Assembly: GCA_964510955.1 (NCBI GenBank)
Contig: CAZEDW010000002.1
Span: forward strand, 140,736 to 204,735
Direction of reading: 5' to 3'
DNA from: JAFLCM01 sp964510955
GTDB lineage: Bacteria > Planctomycetota > Phycisphaerae > Phycisphaerales > UBA1924
Length of the DNA stretch: 64,000 nt
The notes beneath the pieces are model-generated. The model was not told the origin of the DNA, did no database searches, and saw only the letters and a list, made by a program, of their open reading frames with translations. The position numbers and the translations under genes were made by a program. Positions 33,266 to 41,081 of the stretch are shown here, piece by piece. Within the stretch, counting starts at the first letter, position 1. Each line of letters opens with the position of its first letter.

Positions 33266-35728
33266 TCAGCCGGCCCGCGCTCTCATGATGCGCTCGCACA
33301 CCTCGCGCACCGCACCCTGGCCGCCGGGCGCCGTGGTGATGAACCGGGCGGCGGCCTTGCAGGCAGGGAAGGCGTCGGCGACGGCGATGGGCAGGCCGAC
33401 CCAGCCCATGCACGCCGTATCGTTCACGTCGTTGCCGACGTAGGCGATGTGCTCGGGGGCCAGGCCACGCTCGGCGGCGAGCTTCTGGAGCGCCGGGAGC
33501 TTGTCGTCGACACCCTGCATGCACTCGAGCTTCAGCTTGCGGCAGCGGGCGCTGACGACGGGGTTCTGCTCCTTGGAGAGCACCAGCATGGAGAACCCGG
33601 CCTTGCGGAGCATTTCCAGTCCGAGGCCGTCCGAGCGGTTGCACAGGACGCCCTCGGTACCGTCCTGCATGACGAGCACCTGGTTGTTGGACATCACGCC
33701 GTCGAAGTCGAAGACGGCGAGCTTGAGGTTGCGCCAGACCGACTCGTCGGGAACCGGTCGGCAGGCGACCCAGTACTCACCCCAGTTCGTCACCCAGTCG
33801 GTTGCCTCGAGGCCGCCCTCGCGGAGCTCCTGCTGCAGCGAGTCGCGCGTGTATTCGATCTCGTGGGTGTCGTCGAGGCGCCACTCGACGCCGAGTTCCT
33901 TCTTGAAGGGGACCTTCCAGTCGCGGTCGAAGGCGGGGACGCGGATGAGGAAGCGCGAGGGCCGGTACCACTGGGTCCAGCGGCGGAGCATCGTGGGGCG
34001 GTCCTTGATGTGCTCCAGGACATTGGAGAGCACGACGGCATCAAAGGTGCCCTCGGCGCGGTGGGCTGTGATGTCGCCTTGGACGTAGGTAATTCGGTCG
34101 GTAAGGCCCCTGTCGGCGGCGATGCGTCGGGCCTTCTCGATGTTGGCCGGTTCGATCTCGACGCCGGTGACGGAGGCCCCGCCCCCCGGGAGCTGGGCGA
34201 TGGACGCCGCCAATGCGCCGACGCCGGAGCCCAGGTCGATGACGCGCTCGCCGGGCTTGATGCGCTCGACGAAGAAATCGTGGTAGCGCATGAGGCGGTG
34301 CTTGGGGTGCACGGGGCGCCCCGCGTGCTCTTCGGCCTCGATAGCGGCGGGACCTTGCAGTTGATAGATGGGGTCGTCGAGCGAGAGCAGGAACGCGGCC
34401 TTTTCGCGGGGCGTGGCGAGGCGCCGGGCGAATCCGTTGATGCTCACGCGGAAGGCCTCGGCCTGCTCGCAGCGCGGGGCGCGGAGGAGAGAGGGGTCCC
34501 AGCGGACGGCGCCGATGCTTGGAGTGCCGCGGGTCACCGAATCTTCGGCGATTTGGCGCATTGCGCTCGCATGGAGACGGGCCTCGGTCTGGGCGATGGT
34601 GTCTACGTCGTACGTTGTCCAAACGCTGAAGTAGGCTGCCTCGCCGAGCTTCCGGCGCAGCCCCTCGTTGTCCATCAGTTTGCCGATTGCCTGTTCAAGA
34701 CCGTACTCGGAGTCCGGCACGACCCAGCCCGTTTTCTCGTGCTCGACCACGTCGCCCAGGCCGGGGGTGTTGGTCACGACAACACAGGCGCCGCTCCCCA
34801 TGGCTTCCAGCACGGTCTTGGGATGCCCCTCGTATTTCGAGCACTGCACAAAGAGCTCGCAGGCGCGCATCTGGGCCAGGAGTTCCTCGTGGCGCACTCT
34901 CCCCGGCAGTTCAAGCCTCAGGCACTCGCGCTCGGCCTGCCCCGCGAGCTCGGCGCGCAGCGGCCCATCGCCCACGATCCGCAGGATCACCTTGTCCCCC
35001 ACGCCGGAGGTCGCCACCGAGTGGATCAGGTGGCTGAATCTCTTCTGCGGTTCCAGGCGCCCCGCCGCGAGGATCACCGGCGTGCCGGGCGCTCGTGGAG
35101 TCATGAATTCCGGCGGGTGCTTGGAAGTGATGTAGTTGGGAACGACGTGGGACCGGCGCTTCGGCACGAGGAACCGCCACGCCAGATCGTTGACCATGGA
35201 CGCCGTGGTCCCGATGACCGCGTCGGCGCACCGGCACAGGTCTCCCTCCTCCGCCCCGGCCCGCGCCGCCTCGGGCGAATCCGGCCCGTGCTTCCACGCC
35301 TCGAAGCGCGACCACGGATAGCCGCCGCGGGCGATGAGGGCGGCGGTGATCCCGGCGGCGCGGAGCTCGCGCGTGATCCCGATGGCCGCGTCGCCGCCCT
35401 CGAACTGGTTGGTCTTGACGACGGCCGTCTTCACCCCCGCGTGCAGCAGCGCCTCCCGCACCCGGAGCGGGCCGGTGGCGGCGTCGCCCGTCACGACGGC
35501 GGCGCCGAGCCCCGCGACGATGGCGGCTTCGCCTGTGTCGCCGTACGAGAACACGACGACCTGTCCGTAGTGCGCCTTGAGCCGTTCGTACAGCGCCCAT
35601 TCGCGCTCCAGCACGCCAGAATCGCGCCATGCGTTGAGCGACATGCCGCGCGTCAGGCACAGCACCAGCGCATCGGCGATGCGACCGACTTCGCCGAACC
35701 TCTGTTGCAGTTGCTCCCGGAGGCTCAC
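33266..35728 (-). CDS. three-enzyme fusion: GT4 glycosyltransferase, SAM methyltransferase, KdsC-like HAD phosphatase
   Basis: An 820-residue single chain. Residues about 1-390 are a GT4 glycosyltransferase: VVPNYITSKH, VILAAGRLEPQKRFSHLI, LRIVGDGPLRAEL, CSKYEGHPKTVLEAMGSG. Residues about 460-660 are a methyltransferase: RVIDLGSGVGALAASIA with D498, VTGVEIEPANIEKAR, FDAVVLSNVLEHIKDRP. Residues about 668-815 are a HAD phosphatase of the KdsC/NeuA-C-terminal type: nucleophile D674 and D676 in VFDFDGVMSNN, LSKEQNPVVSAR, QGVDDKLPAL, YVGNDVNDTACM, then GLPIAVADAF and APGGQGAVREVCE. KdsC-type enzymes dephosphorylate Kdo-8-phosphate or related nine-carbon acids. The start is GTG at 35728, overlapping the previous stop (GTGA). 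All three domains keep their key residues, apart from GDD read as GND in HAD motif IV. Confidence 0.9.
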   Translation of the reverse strand: MSLREQLQQRFGEVGRIADALVLCLTRGMSLNAWRDSGVLEREWALYERLKAHYGQVVVFSYGDTGEAAIVAGLGAAVVTGDAATGPLRVREALLHAGVKTAVVKTNQFEGGDAAIGITRELRAAGITAALIARGGYPWSRFEAWKHGPDSPEAARAGAEEGDLCRCADAVIGTTASMVNDLAWRFLVPKRRSHVVPNYITSKHPPEFMTPRAPGTPVILAAGRLEPQKRFSHLIHSVATSGVGDKVILRIVGDGPLRAELAGQAERECLRLELPGRVRHEELLAQMRACELFVQCSKYEGHPKTVLEAMGSGACVVVTNTPGLGDVVEHEKTGWVVPDSEYGLEQAIGKLMDNEGLRRKLGEAAYFSVWTTYDVDTIAQTEARLHASAMRQIAEDSVTRGTPSIGAVRWDPSLLRAPRCEQAEAFRVSINGFARRLATPREKAAFLLSLDDPIYQLQGPAAIEAEEHAGRPVHPKHRLMRYHDFFVERIKPGERVIDLGSGVGALAASIAQLPGGGASVTGVEIEPANIEKARRIAADRGLTDRITYVQGDITAHRAEGTFDAVVLSNVLEHIKDRPTMLRRWTQWYRPSRFLIRVPAFDRDWKVPFKKELGVEWRLDDTHEIEYTRDSLQQELREGGLEATDWVTNWGEYWVACRPVPDESVWRNLKLAVFDFDGVMSNNQVLVMQDGTEGVLCNRSDGLGLEMLRKAGFSMLVLSKEQNPVVSARCRKLKLECMQGVDDKLPALQKLAAERGLAPEHIAYVGNDVNDTACMGWVGLPIAVADAFPACKAAARFITTAPGGQGAVREVCERIMRARAG

Positions 35729-36426
35729 GGCTCACGCTCCAGCACGCACCACAGCCCGCCCCTGCGCAGGTTTGGATCGGCCAGCAGCTCGCGGCCGTCG
35801 GGCGACTTCCAGTTCCCGCAACCGTCCCACTCGCAGTCGAGCTGCTCGATGCGCCAGCCGTTTCGGGCGCCGCGCTCGCTGAGGAAACGCCGCGCGTCCT
35901 CGAAGCCGAAGAACCAGCGGTGCCGGTCCGCGGGGGGGTCAACCGGAAGGCCGTAGAACTTCTTCCACCCTTCGGCGCCGCGCCCCACGTCGCCCAGCAG
36001 GTTGTTCAAGGGCGCGGGCAGCGACACGATCACGCTCCGGCGGGCGATGCGGCACAACGAATCGAACACCGCGTGGATGCGCTCCAGGTGTTCCAGAACG
36101 TCGGTGCACACGACCGCATCGAACGATGAGGGCGCGCAGGGCAGCTCGTCGCGGTCCAGGTTCACGATCACGTCGGCGGGCGGGCCCATGTCGGCGCCCG
36201 TGTACAGGTCCGGTCGGATCAGGTGTGAACGCAGATAGCGCTGGTCGCACCCCACGTCCAGAACGCTGCCGGTCAGAAGCGGGGCGTATTTCTCGGCGAT
36301 GTACCGCGCCCGCCCGGGCCGGTCCTGGAAGCGGAACGGCGTGTAGTACCGCATCGCGGGCGAGAGCACGCGGCCTTCGCGGAGCTGTTCGCTTGTGAGC
36401 CTTTCGGGGGCGGCGAGCGTGCTCAC
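35725..36426 (-). CDS. class I SAM-dependent methyltransferase
   Basis: A 233-residue protein: GSVLDVGCDQRYLRSHLI (motif I), LYTGADMGPPADVIVNLD, SFDAVVCTDVLEHLERI (motif IV), CRIARRSVIVSLPAPLNNLL, and a C-terminal WKKFYGLPVDPPADRHRWFF segment typical of glycan-locus methyltransferases. The start is GTG at 36426 (overlap GTGA with the stop of the preceding gene) and its stop overlaps the GTG of the fusion gene, so the three genes of this operon are tightly coupled. Substrate unknown. Confidence 0.85.
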   Translation of the reverse strand: MSTLAAPERLTSEQLREGRVLSPAMRYYTPFRFQDRPGRARYIAEKYAPLLTGSVLDVGCDQRYLRSHLIRPDLYTGADMGPPADVIVNLDRDELPCAPSSFDAVVCTDVLEHLERIHAVFDSLCRIARRSVIVSLPAPLNNLLGDVGRGAEGWKKFYGLPVDPPADRHRWFFGFEDARRFLSERGARNGWRIEQLDCEWDGCGNWKSPDGRELLADPNLRRGGLWCVLEREP

Positions 36427-38576
36427 GACACCACCTCCCCGCGCAGCGACGTGCGGACCATCTTCAGCAACGACACGGCCGCGGTGTCGTATGTGCAGTA
36501 CCGCAGGGCGGCCCGGCGGTGGGCGTCGATCGTGCGCTGGCGCCATGGCGCGTCGTTCAGCGTCCGCTCGATCGCGGCTTCGAGCGCCGCGGGCGTGCAG
36601 AAGAGCGACTCGGAGGCGCTCGGGAAGGCCAGGTCGGGGAACATCCCGGGCGGCGCCGCCGGCAGCCGCAGCACCGAACGCCGGGATTCGGGGGTCAGCC
36701 AGCGGCGGTAGACCACGCGTCCCTGGTCGTCGTGGGAGGGCGCGAGCGAGCGCATCTCGAAGTAGGCCTGGGCGCCGATGCCGTCGGCGGAATCCAGCTC
36801 GTGCAGCGTCGATCCATCGGCCGCCGTGGACACCGGCGGGCGCTCCGCGGCCAATCGCATCAGCGACGCCTTGACGGTTTCCCAGTCGGGCGACGGCCCG
36901 CGCCGCAGCATCAGCCCGCCCGAGAGGGCGCACTCGTACACGCGCTGGTGGGCGTTGCTGTTGAGCGAGATGTGCAGGTTGACCCCCGCGGACCGGTACA
37001 GGGCGCGGAGCCCGTCGTGGTCGTGGGCCAGCTCGCCGCGGGCAAACTCGGCGAAGTGCGGGTGACGGTCCCACCCCCGCCCGTAGAGGTTGAAGCGCCA
37101 GCCTCGCCGGCGCGCGATCTCCGCCACCCACCCCAGCGTGCGGTGCCGGTGCATCCGTTCCAGCAGCGGCACGGCGTACTGCCCGTCCACCGTCATCACG
37201 AGCCGCTCGTCTGGGTTTCGTATCCCCGCCTCGGCGAGCGCGGCGCGCACCATGTCGACCCGCGGCGGCAGCGGGCTCCCGGCGTCCAGCGCCGCCAGGC
37301 GGGCCGCGGCCCCGGCTCCGATGGCGTCCAGGCTGGCCCGCACCGCCGGGATCGACTCGAACATCGGGGCGACCCGCTGGTGGAAGCGCTCGGGCGTCTC
37401 GCTCTGGTGGCTCACGTAGGCGATATCGCATCGGTGACGCTCCAGGAGCGCGGGGCTGACCGGCCCGTCATGGAACTTGCGCGACGAGGCCGGCACGAAG
37501 CTGAACAGCCGGTTGCGGGCCGGGTAGCCGAAGTGCGTGAACAGATCGATGTGAAGGTGCCCGAACAGGAAGTCCAGGTCGCCCTGGGCCACGCCCCCGG
37601 ACGCGTCGAAAAGGTGCCCCATGCGGTCCTGTACCCAGCAGACAAACGGCACGCTCGGCGGCACCGCCTCGCCCATGTGGCGACGCGTGTAGTTGATCAG
37701 CACCACCAGGTCGGGGTCGAGCCGATCGAAGGCCCGCAGGTACGCCGGCGAGGTGAGCCGGGTGTGGTCGTCCGGCTCCATCAGCACCTCGGCGGCATGG
37801 CCGCCGGCCCGGAAGGCGTCGGCGAGGTCCTCGGCGGAATGCCGCAGGAACGTCGTGTAGCGGCTGGTGGGTATCAGCACGCGCAGGGGCGAGCTCGACC
37901 CCGGCGCGCACGCCTGCTCGAATCGCGCCGCCCACCGGGCGCGGTCCCGTCCCGCGCCCGCCGCCAGCACCCGCTGCCGCAGCCGGGCGTGCTCGCCCTG
38001 CTGCGCCCGGTGACACTCCGACAGCACCTGCTCGACGGGCGGGTCCGCGGGGGTGTTGAGCCGCGGCGATCGGATGACGCGCCCCGGCAGCGAACCCTCC
38101 GCCGACTCGGGGCGCGACAGCGCGTCGCGCAGCTTGCCCGAGGCGCCGGGGCCGACCAGCACCGTCACGCGGGGATCAGTCAGCGCGGCGGACAGATCGG
38201 CCCGGGCGAGCCCGGCCGCCAACTCCGACGCGTCTTCCTGGATCACGATGACCCGCGACGAGTAGCCGTCGGCCTGGGGCGGCGTGCGCCTCAGCAGATC
38301 TTCAAGCAGCTCCGGTGGGTTCAGACCCTCCAGAACGATCGGCCCGATCGGTTCCGAGGGCTTGATCCAGCCGGTGAGCGACCGCACTTCATCCTCTGAG
38401 AGCCGCTCCGCAGACCGGAGTGCACCGTCCCGTGCCGCATCCTGGAACCCGGGGGCGGCGCGGAGGTCGATCCCACGGGCGGCCAACGCGCAGATATTGC
38501 GCTCCAAATGGCCCTGGGTCGAGGACGGCGGCGCAGTCACAGCGCCCGCGCCGGGATGAATGGCCGCGCCGATCAC
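36423..38576 (-). CDS. CgeB-like glycosyltransferase with extra N-terminal region
   Basis: About 717 residues. The C-terminal half resembles CgeB/YkvP-type glycosyltransferases: VCWVQDRMGHLFD, CDIAYVSHQSETPERFHQRV, FNLYGRGWDRHPHFAEFARG, HDHDGLRALYRSAGVNLHIS and HQRVYECALSGGLMLRR, where the Glu of YECAL corresponds to the donor-binding acid of GT4-like folds. The N-terminal 250 residues (HLERNICALAARGIDL, RVIVIQEDASEL, VTVLVGPGASGKLRDAL) look like a partial Rossmann domain. The start is uncertain: GTG at 38576 avoids overlap with the divergent gene, but ATG at 38678 and 38723 are in frame. It is the first gene of the third leftward operon. Confidence 0.78.
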   Translation of the reverse strand: MIGAAIHPGAGAVTAPPSSTQGHLERNICALAARGIDLRAAPGFQDAARDGALRSAERLSEDEVRSLTGWIKPSEPIGPIVLEGLNPPELLEDLLRRTPPQADGYSSRVIVIQEDASELAAGLARADLSAALTDPRVTVLVGPGASGKLRDALSRPESAEGSLPGRVIRSPRLNTPADPPVEQVLSECHRAQQGEHARLRQRVLAAGAGRDRARWAARFEQACAPGSSSPLRVLIPTSRYTTFLRHSAEDLADAFRAGGHAAEVLMEPDDHTRLTSPAYLRAFDRLDPDLVVLINYTRRHMGEAVPPSVPFVCWVQDRMGHLFDASGGVAQGDLDFLFGHLHIDLFTHFGYPARNRLFSFVPASSRKFHDGPVSPALLERHRCDIAYVSHQSETPERFHQRVAPMFESIPAVRASLDAIGAGAAARLAALDAGSPLPPRVDMVRAALAEAGIRNPDERLVMTVDGQYAVPLLERMHRHRTLGWVAEIARRRGWRFNLYGRGWDRHPHFAEFARGELAHDHDGLRALYRSAGVNLHISLNSNAHQRVYECALSGGLMLRRGPSPDWETVKASLMRLAAERPPVSTAADGSTLHELDSADGIGAQAYFEMRSLAPSHDDQGRVVYRRWLTPESRRSVLRLPAAPPGMFPDLAFPSASESLFCTPAALEAAIERTLNDAPWRQRTIDAHRRAALRYCTYDTAAVSLLKMVRTSLRGEVVS

Positions 38577-38655
38577 CGGGGGTGTATCGACCGTGGTGAA
38601 GTCTCGGGGCCAGTTTCCAGAAGCGTCGGGCCCGTCTGTGCCGATGCCAACGGGA

Positions 38656-40242
38656 GTGTCCGGTGCTGAGGCCGCCATCCTGATCGCCCTCCCCAAACCG
38701 CTGCGGGTCAGCGGCGTGACCACCTGGGCGCTGCAGACGGCGCGGGCGCTCGCCGACGACGGGCGGACGGTCGGGCTGTTGGCCCACCTTGACGGTGCCG
38801 ACGGGGCGCCGGGCTCCGCTCATCTGAGCGAGCGGGAGATCCGCGAACGGGCGCCGGGGGTCGAGATCTTCTGTGTTCGCGGCGCGCCGGGCATCGACGA
38901 TGCGCTGCCGGAGCCGCGCCCGGAGTTGCCCGCCTACATCGGCGCGATCGAGCACCTGAGCGCCGGCTCCGCCGCGCCTGGGGGATCGGGGGGGCGGACG
39001 GTCGTGTGCATCCCGACGCTGTCGGCGGAGTGCTTCGGGCTTTTCGCTGCGGCGTCGCGGCTGCTCGGGGAGCGGATGCGGGTGGTGGGGTGGATGCACA
39101 GCGCGATCGCGTACGACCTTGCGACGCTCAGGCATTACGAGCCGCTGATCTCGCGATTCGCCGGCGTGAGCCGGCGCTGCGTGGGAATGCTCGCCGGGGC
39201 GGCGCCGGCGCGGCAGGACGACATGGAGCTTGCGCCGTACGGCGTCGTGGTCCCCGCCACGGCGCCGGTGCGCGAACCCCTGGACGGGCGACCCGTGCGG
39301 CTGATCTACACCGGCCGGATGGACCACGAGCAGAAGCGGGTGATGGCCCTGATCGCCATGAGCAGGGCGCTCGTGGACGCCGGCGTGGAGCACCGCCTCG
39401 AACTGGTCGGCGATGGCCCGTCGGCGTCAACCGTTGACGCCGCCGCCGCGGGCATGGAGTGGGTTAAGCGGTCGCCGGCGATGACCCCGGGGGTGCTGGC
39501 AACGCACCTGGGGCGGGCCGACGTGTTCGTGCTCGCCTCGAAGTACGAGGGCCTGAGCGTGTCGATGCTCGAGGCCATGGCGCACGGGTGTGTTCCGGTG
39601 GTCACCGATGTCTCGGGCGTTGAAGACGCGCTGGGGCCCATTGGGCCCGGCGGCGTGGGTTGGGCCGGCGTGGCGGTGAGCGCCGCGGGCGGGCACGACG
39701 ACCACGCCGTCGGCGCGGCGATGGCGCGCGGCGTTCAACACGCCCTGCGGGCCGGGGTACTCGAGCTTGCGCGTCGGGCCCGGGCCGCGGTGATCGAGAG
39801 GTACACACTCGCTGGTGCGGCTCGGCGGTGCGCGGCACTGTGCGACCGGGCCGCGGCGACCGCACCCAGGCGCTGGCCTGCGGGCGAACCAACGGTGGCG
39901 TGCTCGTTCACGGTGCCGCCCGATGCCGCCGCCCGCGCGTCGATGAAGCTTGCCCAGATCGGCGAGCGAATCGTGGCGCTGTGGGGCGCCGGGCGCCACA
40001 CGCTGGCGATCGCCGACGCCGCCCGTCGATCACCCGCGAGGGTGATCGGGGTGATCGACGACGACTCGGCTCGCCACGGCCAGCGCATCGCCGAGTGGGG
40101 CGTGGCCTCGGCGCGGGAGCTGGCCGAGCGTGGGGCGACGGACGTGCTCATCAGCTCCGCGCTGCACGAGCGGGCGCTGTGGGAGCGCCGGGGAGAGCTG
40201 GAGCGGCTGGGCCTGCGGGTTCACAGGCTCTACGCGGCCTGA
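38656..40242 (+). CDS. GT4 glycosyltransferase with C-terminal WGAG/SS.LHE module
   Basis: About 528 residues. The GT-B domains show IALPKPLRVSGVTTWALQTA, WMHSAIAYDLATLRHY, VRLIYTGRMDHEQKRVMALI, LELVGDGPSASTVDAAAA, VFVLASKYEGLSVSMLEAMAHG (donor-binding Glu) and CVPVVTDVSG. After residue 430 a separate module follows: IVALWGAGRHTLAIADAA, VIGVIDDDSARHG, VLISSALHERALW and LRVHRLYAA. It matches the C-terminus of the GT2 protein at 23260-24513. The start is uncertain: GTG 38656, ATG 38644 and ATG 38560 are all in frame; the conserved part begins at about 38668. A hairpin in the convergent direction follows its stop. Confidence 0.85.
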   Translation: MSGAEAAILIALPKPLRVSGVTTWALQTARALADDGRTVGLLAHLDGADGAPGSAHLSEREIRERAPGVEIFCVRGAPGIDDALPEPRPELPAYIGAIEHLSAGSAAPGGSGGRTVVCIPTLSAECFGLFAAASRLLGERMRVVGWMHSAIAYDLATLRHYEPLISRFAGVSRRCVGMLAGAAPARQDDMELAPYGVVVPATAPVREPLDGRPVRLIYTGRMDHEQKRVMALIAMSRALVDAGVEHRLELVGDGPSASTVDAAAAGMEWVKRSPAMTPGVLATHLGRADVFVLASKYEGLSVSMLEAMAHGCVPVVTDVSGVEDALGPIGPGGVGWAGVAVSAAGGHDDHAVGAAMARGVQHALRAGVLELARRARAAVIERYTLAGAARRCAALCDRAAATAPRRWPAGEPTVACSFTVPPDAAARASMKLAQIGERIVALWGAGRHTLAIADAARRSPARVIGVIDDDSARHGQRIAEWGVASARELAERGATDVLISSALHERALWERRGELERLGLRVHRLYAA

Positions 40243-40260
40243 GGCGGGCCGACCTGGAAT

Positions 40261-40287
40261 GAAAAACCCCGGCGATCAACGCCGGGG
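40261..40287 (-). terminator. Rho-independent terminator after the truncated hemoglobin gene
   Basis: On the minus strand, CCCCGGCG (40287-40280), a five-base loop, and CGCCGGGG (40274-40267) form a perfect 8-bp stem followed by five T residues (40266-40262). It lies 40 bases after the stop of the hemoglobin gene. The plus-strand glycosyltransferase gene ends 18 bases away on the other side and may use the same hairpin without the T-tract. Confidence 0.85.
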
Positions 40288-40326
40288 CTCGCGGGGCTTC
40301 GTGGATTGAACGATGGTTCCTGACGG

Positions 40327-40851
40327 TTACTGGCCGACGATGTCGCCCTTCATTGAGGCGACGATGGCGACGAGCTCGCCCTGCTCCTCGACCGGCACCT
40401 TGAACTTCTGCAGGCTCTTGGTGAGCTGACCGGCGAGGGCGCCGAACTGCGCGTCGGTGATGTGCATGCCCTTGTGGGCGGTCTTCATGTCGCGCCCGGT
40501 GTACTTCTCTGGGCCGCCGGTGGCGCTGCAGATCTGCTCGGTGAGCAGCTTCTTCAGGCGCGCGACGTTTTCCTTGCTGGCGTTCCAGGTCTTCTCGCCC
40601 TCGCCGCTGCGGGTGAAGTTGATGGCCGGGTCACCCGCGGAGTTGTTCACGAAGTCGTCGACGACCGCCGCGATGGCGTCGTGACCGCCCAGGCGGCTGT
40701 AGAGGCTGCGGCGCTTGTTGTCGTCGATCTTCTTGGGGAGGTGCGAGGCGGACGTCGTCTCGGTTTTCTTCCCGCCGCCGGACTGGCAGCCGGCGATGGC
40801 GACGGCGGCGCCGAGCAGGGTCGCGCCGGCGATAGTGGACAACTTGTGCAT
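40327..40851 (-). CDS. lipoprotein group 1 truncated hemoglobin
   Basis: A 174-residue protein with a lipoprotein signal: the lipobox AIAG is followed by Cys22. After a short linker comes a group 1 2-on-2 globin: SLYSRLGGHDAIAAVVDDF, the GGPEKYTGRDM stretch, then the proximal heme histidine in KTAHKGMHITDAQF. The position equivalent to the B10 tyrosine of mycobacterial trHbN (after VVDDF) is Val, so the usual ligand-stabilising Tyr is missing. It should be anchored to a membrane on the periplasmic side and bind a heme gas ligand such as oxygen or NO. It is a single-gene unit with its own terminator. Confidence 0.88.
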   Translation of the reverse strand: MHKLSTIAGATLLGAAVAIAGCQSGGGKKTETTSASHLPKKIDDNKRRSLYSRLGGHDAIAAVVDDFVNNSAGDPAINFTRSGEGEKTWNASKENVARLKKLLTEQICSATGGPEKYTGRDMKTAHKGMHITDAQFGALAGQLTKSLQKFKVPVEEQGELVAIVASMKGDIVGQ

Positions 40852-41081
40852 GGTTGGATCTCCTTTGGGGCGGTGGCTTTGGCGATGCGGTGGTGTCGGC
40901 CCGCGGCTCGACTGGCCGGGGCGGCCGATAACCTATCGCCAAATAGGGCAGCATTCCATGAGCCAAACGCTCTGGGGCTCAGGGCTCTGACTATCGACCG
41001 GAACCCCACGGCGGATTCGTTCGGCCCGGAAAACCCACCCCCACTCCAAGCCTGCGCCATGCCGCCCGTGGTCCTGAGGAA

